Shown here piece by piece: positions 6,541 through 9,638 of a stretch of DNA of 9,638 nucleotides (position 1 is the first letter of the stretch; each line of letters opens with the position of its first letter). Location: the NCBI GenBank assembly GCA_910586285.1, contig CAJUGR010000075.1, positions 1-9,638 of the forward strand, read 5' to 3'. The position numbers were made by a program, and so were the translations under genes. The notes under the pieces are model-generated. The model had not been told where the DNA came from. It searched no databases and saw only the letters and a program-made list of their open reading frames with translations. Source of the DNA: an uncultured Erysipelotrichaceae bacterium. Lineage in GTDB: Bacteria; Bacillota_I; Bacilli_A; Erysipelotrichales; Erysipelotrichaceae.

Positions 6541-6702
6541 ATGGAAATATCTTTATACTTTAATACTCTTATTCATATATTTTTATTGAGTAAAGAATGG
6601 AAAAGCAGATATAAAACAGAAATATTAAGATCCGAGCCGAACAGCAGTATCAAACCATATTTATAGATCCATATTGATGAAAAAAAAGCAGATGAAAAAT
6701 GA
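6541..6702 (+). pseudogene. Possible short gene remnant, unknown
   Basis: From ATG 6541 a frame reads 41 codons to TAG at 6664 and continues as IHIDEKKADEK to TGA at 6700. The part before the stop (KSRYKTEILRSEPNSS) and the part after look like one charged, protein-like stretch, which is why I consider a remnant broken by one nonsense codon. No family is recognised, no ribosome site is seen, and the A-rich base composition makes chance frames likely. The segment 6481-6540 holds nothing else that I can support. Confidence 0.2.
6586..6615 (+). promoter_or_regulatory. Possible promoter before the ASCH-deaminase pseudogene
   Basis: TTGAGT (6586-6591) and TATAAA (6610-6615) are 18 bases apart, with a start near 6622, about 75 bases before the ATG at 6699. 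It lacks the TGn motif found at the other promoters in this window. The region is A+T-rich, so the match may be accidental. Confidence 0.25.
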
Positions 6703-7403
6703 GATATAAATTAAACAGCAGTGTCAGAGACTTTGAGGCGATCATTCATAAGAAAAGAAAAATTGAAATAACAGCAAATAACAATTGTTATTATGATGAT
6801 ATGAAGTGTGGTGACATGATTGACTTTATAAACTCAAAGCATAGGAGAATCATATGTAAGGTCTAAGAAGTAAATCATTACGATGCTCTGGAAATTTTAT
6901 TAAAGTCAAAAGGAATCTTATATACTATTCCCAATGTGAATGATAATCAGAGCGTTATGGAAAATATGTATGTATTCCATGAATACGAAGAAGTAATTGA
7001 AACATCAGGATGCGCTGCGATCCATATTGAGTATTTATATGAATCAACGGATATATGGGATGCGTTATTTAAAAAATGTATAGAGGTATTAAATGATGGG
7101 ATCTTATCGGATAGTATCAGTGCCGGCGGTGTCGCCACAGCACTTTTATCCACAAAAGGAAATATATATACTGGAGTATGCATCGAAAGTGCTTGTCCAC
7201 TTGGGTTTTGTGCGGAGCGAAATGCAATAGGAACTATGGTTACTCAAGGATAAGCGGGAGTAACAAAATTAGTGTGTATCGGGGATCAAAATCATATTAG
7301 GATCCCTTGCGGTGCATGTCGAGAACTTATGATGCAATTATCTGATCATAATAAAGATATGCAAATATTAACAAATTGGGAGAATAAAAGTATTGTTGAT
7401 TAG
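6699..7403 (+). pseudogene. Broken ASCH domain-cytidine deaminase reading frame
   Basis: A single frame starting ATG 6699 encodes two recognisable parts. The first (about codons 1-115) looks like an ASCH domain: KKRKIEI, then DDMKCGDMIDFIN, ICKV, EVNHYDALEILL and a C-terminal CAAIHIEYL, following the usual order of this RNA- or nucleoside-binding fold. The second (from about 7047) is a cytidine/deoxycytidine deaminase: DIWDALFKKC, AGGVATALLSTKGNIYTG, the zinc-site CAERN (Cys codon 7209, Glu codon 7215) and PCGACRE (Cys codons 7308 and 7317). TAA at 6864 and TAA at 7251 interrupt it. TAG at 7401 removes the usual C-terminal tail. No frameshift is needed. The zinc residues survive, suggesting recent loss. 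It is more A+T-rich than the flanking core genes, which fits an acquired insert. Confidence 0.8.
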
Positions 7404-7421
7404 AAACATTGATGCTAAAAT
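7393..7421 (+). promoter_or_regulatory. Promoter of rbgA-rnhB with extended -10
   Basis: TTGTTG (7393-7398) is 17 bases from TAAAAT (7416-7421), which is preceded by TGC (7413-7415). The -35 lies in the last sense codons of the deaminase pseudogene. The start would be near 7428, about 25 bases before rbgA. The layout mirrors the ffh, rpsP and rplS promoters and would let rbgA be expressed although the upstream operon is interrupted. Confidence 0.55.
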
Positions 7422-7451
7422 GGTGGAAATTAAGATGGGAAGTGAAGACCA

Positions 7452-8339
7452 ATGAAAAAGAGTAATACGGATCATATGAGAATGGCTAATATCAACTGGT
7501 ATCCCGGTCATATGACCAAAGCCAAACGGGAGATGCAGGAAAAACTGCGGATGGTTGATATGGTGATTGAATTGCGGGATGCACGGATACCCAATGCTTC
7601 TCGAAATCCGATGATTGATGAATTATGTCAGGGAAAACCGCGATTGATTATATTGAGTAAAAAAGATAAGGCAGAGCCGGAACAGACCAAACAATGGATT
7701 CAAAAATTGTCAAATGATCAAACTCATGTATTGGCATTTGATATTCCCAAAGAAGCCATCACCAAGCCGGTGATTCAAGCAGCACAAACGATCATGAGAG
7801 AGAAAATCGAAAGACAAAAACGGCGCGGAATTCGGCCAAGGGCGATTCGAGCTATGGTGGTCGGTGTCCCCAATGTCGGGAAATCGACCTTTATCAATAA
7901 GCTGGTGAAAAAACGCATCGCCCAGACTGCCGATCGTCCGGGAGTGACACGTTCTTTACAATGGGCAAGAATCCATGATCAATTAGAACTATTGGATACT
8001 CCGGGAGTGTTATGGCCGAAATTTGAAGACCCGATGGTGGGGATGTATTTGGCGGCGTGTGGCTCGATCAAAGATGATGTGCTACCATTGGAAGAGGTCG
8101 CTTGTTGGATGGTGAGAGAACTATGCGAGCGCAAACCGCAGGTGATGATAGAACGTTATCAAGTGGAACTTTGTGACGATCCTCACGAACTGCTGCGGCG
8201 CATTGCGAATGCCCGCGGCTATTTAACCAATCAGGGTGAGGCAGATGAAAAACGAACCATAATAGCTTTTTTAAAAGAAGTTCGTCAGGATAAATTAGGT
8301 AGAATTACTTGGGAGCGTGCCGATGGAAACAGCGAATGA
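7452..8339 (+). CDS. rbgA: Ribosome biogenesis GTPase RbgA (YlqF)
   Basis: RbgA is an essential Bacillus-type GTPase that acts late in 50S assembly, allowing L16 and other proteins to be added. The 295-residue product is a circularly permuted GTPase: N-terminal WYPGHMTKAKREM (16-28), RDARIPNASRNP (42-53), then G4 as SKKD (69-72), and only afterwards G1 GVPNVGKS (138-145), a G2 region with PGVTRS (163-168), G3 DTPG (182-185) and WPKFEDP. The C-terminal ANTAR-like domain ends the protein. The G4 Asn of NKxD is replaced by Ser. ATG 7452 is taken because purine-rich GGGAAGTG precedes it; ATG 7482 would match the shorter Bacillus N-terminus but has no ribosome site. It overlaps rnhB by 17 bases. 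Confidence 0.96.
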   Translation: MKKSNTDHMRMANINWYPGHMTKAKREMQEKLRMVDMVIELRDARIPNASRNPMIDELCQGKPRLIILSKKDKAEPEQTKQWIQKLSNDQTHVLAFDIPKEAITKPVIQAAQTIMREKIERQKRRGIRPRAIRAMVVGVPNVGKSTFINKLVKKRIAQTADRPGVTRSLQWARIHDQLELLDTPGVLWPKFEDPMVGMYLAACGSIKDDVLPLEEVACWMVRELCERKPQVMIERYQVELCDDPHELLRRIANARGYLTNQGEADEKRTIIAFLKEVRQDKLGRITWERADGNSE

Positions 8340-8943
8340 ATATGAAAAGCAGTGGTGGGAAGAAGGACGTCGTGCCATTATCGGAATGGATGAAGCAGGA
8401 CGCGGTCCGATTGCCGGTCCATTGGTAGTAGCGGCGGTTATGTTTCCACCAAATTATCACCATGAAGGAATATATGATTCTAAAAAAATCAGTGAAAAGA
8501 AACGCAAAGAGATGTTCCATGTGATTATCAATGATGCAAATGAATATCATATATCCATTATCGAGCCGAAAATCATTGATGAGTTAAATATTTATCGGGC
8601 TACTCAGAAAGCAATGGAGGATTTGGCGGAAAAGTTTCGTTATAAAGACGGCATATTAACTGATGCCATGCCATTGCCTCATTGTCCCTTTGAGGTGATC
8701 TCACTCATCAAGGGTGATCAAAAAAGTGTTAGTATAGCGGCGGCCAGTATCTTGGCAAAGGTCACAAGGGATTGCATCATGAAGGCTTATGATGTGCAAT
8801 ATCCCCAATATGGCTTTGCGAAGCATAAGGGCTATCCGACCAAAGCACATATCGCGGCATTGCATCAATATGGTGTGTTAGATATTTATCGGCACAGTTA
8901 CGGACCGGTAAAAGAAATGGATCAATTACAGTTTGATCTATAA
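8323..8943 (+). CDS. rnhB: Ribonuclease HII
   Basis: RNase HII cuts RNA in RNA-DNA hybrids and removes single ribonucleotides misinserted in DNA. The 206-residue enzyme contains GMDEAGRGPIAGPLVVAAV (from 21) with acidic residues D23 and E24, then YDSKKISEKKR (51-61), D114 in ILTDAMPLP, D132 in IKGDQKS, and SIAAASILAKVTRD (137-150). Together these supply the DEDD metal-binding set. KHKGYPTKAHIAAL follows near the C-terminus. ATG 8323 is preferred over GTG 8317 because TGGGAG lies seven bases before it. It overlaps the end of rbgA by 17 bases, the order known from Bacillus. An acyltransferase gene follows 18 bases downstream with no terminator between. Confidence 0.97.
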   Translation: METANEYEKQWWEEGRRAIIGMDEAGRGPIAGPLVVAAVMFPPNYHHEGIYDSKKISEKKRKEMFHVIINDANEYHISIIEPKIIDELNIYRATQKAMEDLAEKFRYKDGILTDAMPLPHCPFEVISLIKGDQKSVSIAAASILAKVTRDCIMKAYDVQYPQYGFAKHKGYPTKAHIAALHQYGVLDIYRHSYGPVKEMDQLQFDL

Positions 8944-8961
8944 AGGAAAGTGGTGATTTTA

Positions 8962-9638
8962 ATGCAGATAAATGTTGATACAAAAAGAGAGGGGATACAT
9001 GAAAAACATCATATTTTATGGTTGGATTTGTTGAAAATCTTAGCGTGTTTCCTAGTTGTTGTTAATCATAGCGGTTCTTGGTTGTTAGTATATGGAGGAT
9101 ATAATAACATCTCCGTTTTATTTTATTCCATATCATTTGCCATATGTAAAATTGGTGTTCCTTTATTTCTGATGACCTCCGGCTATCTGTTATTGCAAAA
9201 AGAATGGGATTATAGCTATATAAAAAAGAGAGTATTCAGAATTGTTGTTCCATTACTTTTGGTTTCGCTATATCTTTATATTGAACAAAATAATCTGGAC
9301 TCTAACTTTATTTTCACAATATTGGAAAATCCTATGAAACTTGCCTATTGGTATTTATATATGCTAATTGGATTATATTTCATGTTGCCTTTTGTTAAAA
9401 AAATGATAAAAGAATTTCTTGTGAATGATTACAGAGCATTGATAACGTTGGCATTGCTTATTCCTGGTACAATATCTGCCATTCAAAGTTTATTTCATTT
9501 AAAGATCAGCGAGTATTTTAGTATGGCGATTATACCTTATCCGCTTATTTATTGTGTTACCGGTTATTACCTTTCAATGGTGGAATTGAATAAAAGAAAT
9601 AGGAATATTGCATTGATATCCTTTATCATATCTATTAT
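8962..9638 (+). CDS. Membrane acyltransferase, acyltransferase-3 family (3' end outside the window)
   Basis: The frame opens at ATG 8962 and runs without a stop to the right edge (225 complete codons). It begins with a short polar tail, then ILWLDLLKILACFLVVVNHS (about 18-37), the family's first membrane helix with its conserved Asp and the His of the VVxxH motif. The Arg usual in DxLR is Lys here. KIGVPLFLMTSGYLLL (63-78) is the second hallmark, followed by a basic YIKKRVFRI and several hydrophobic helices. Such proteins O-acylate polysaccharides, peptidoglycan or lipids at the membrane; the substrate cannot be told. Ribosome sites are weak (GTGGTG, or AAGGA further off). It is more A+T-rich than rnhB and is not part of the conserved core, so it may be an accessory gene. 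Confidence 0.88.
   Translation, partial: MQINVDTKREGIHEKHHILWLDLLKILACFLVVVNHSGSWLLVYGGYNNISVLFYSISFAICKIGVPLFLMTSGYLLLQKEWDYSYIKKRVFRIVVPLLLVSLYLYIEQNNLDSNFIFTILENPMKLAYWYLYMLIGLYFMLPFVKKMIKEFLVNDYRALITLALLIPGTISAIQSLFHLKISEYFSMAIIPYPLIYCVTGYYLSMVELNKRNRNIALISFIISI

Noticed and set aside
6936..7253. A stand-alone intact 105-residue protein
   Set aside because: It starts at a GTG with no ribosome site in the middle of the ASCH part, and stops before the second zinc motif of the deaminase. It is a fragment between two nonsense codons.
1..9638. CRISPR array, tRNA, rRNA or complete insertion sequence
   Set aside because: I saw no regularly spaced repeats, no tRNA-like cloverleaf and no intact transposase or terminal repeats while reading both strands.

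Overview
The window reads as a chromosomal segment of a low-to-moderate G+C member of the Bacillota (Firmicutes). The evidence is the conserved block ffh-rpsP-khpA-rimM-trmD-rplS-lepB-rbgA-rnhB, purine-rich Shine-Dalgarno sites, sigma-A-type promoters with extended -10 elements, and standard use of TAA, TAG and TGA as stops. Protein style would fit Erysipelotrichia or a neighbouring class, but that placement is inference and is not proven here.

Layout: (1) positions 3-917 hold the 3' part of manA (mannose-6-phosphate isomerase), cut by the left edge. (2) 918-1477 has no intact gene. It contains a decayed reading frame (946-1194, broken only by nonsense codons), a weak reverse-strand 43-codon frame (1226-1357) and the ffh promoter. 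(3) 1478-5256 is the translation and secretion core: ffh; rpsP-khpA behind a very strong promoter and ended by a hairpin terminator; rimM-trmD with overlapping stop and start; and rplS with its own promoter and a structured leader. (4) A terminator after rplS is followed by two tandem, catalytically complete type I signal peptidases (5306-6480). (5) 6481-7451 is an A+T-rich decayed stretch. Its main content is a broken in-frame ASCH domain-cytidine deaminase reading frame (6699-7403). (6) rbgA and rnhB (7452-8943) overlap and have a promoter inside the tail of that pseudogene. (7) A membrane acyltransferase gene starts at 8962 and runs off the right edge.

Functionally the core couples ribosome assembly (S16, RimM, L19, RbgA), tRNA modification (TrmD) and RNA binding (KhpA) to protein export (Ffh targets nascent chains, LepB proteins remove signal peptides) and genome maintenance (RNase HII). 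Four promoters (ffh, rpsP, rplS, rbgA) carry a TGn motif before the -10 box, so the block is read as several transcription units rather than one operon. The genes ylxM (before ffh) and ylqD (before rimM), present at these places in Bacillus-type clusters, are not seen.

I found no clearly new biological system. The most interesting object is the disrupted ASCH-cytidine deaminase frame. It joins an RNA- or nucleoside-related ASCH domain to a deaminase with intact zinc motifs, and it sits as a decaying accessory insert between lepB and rbgA.
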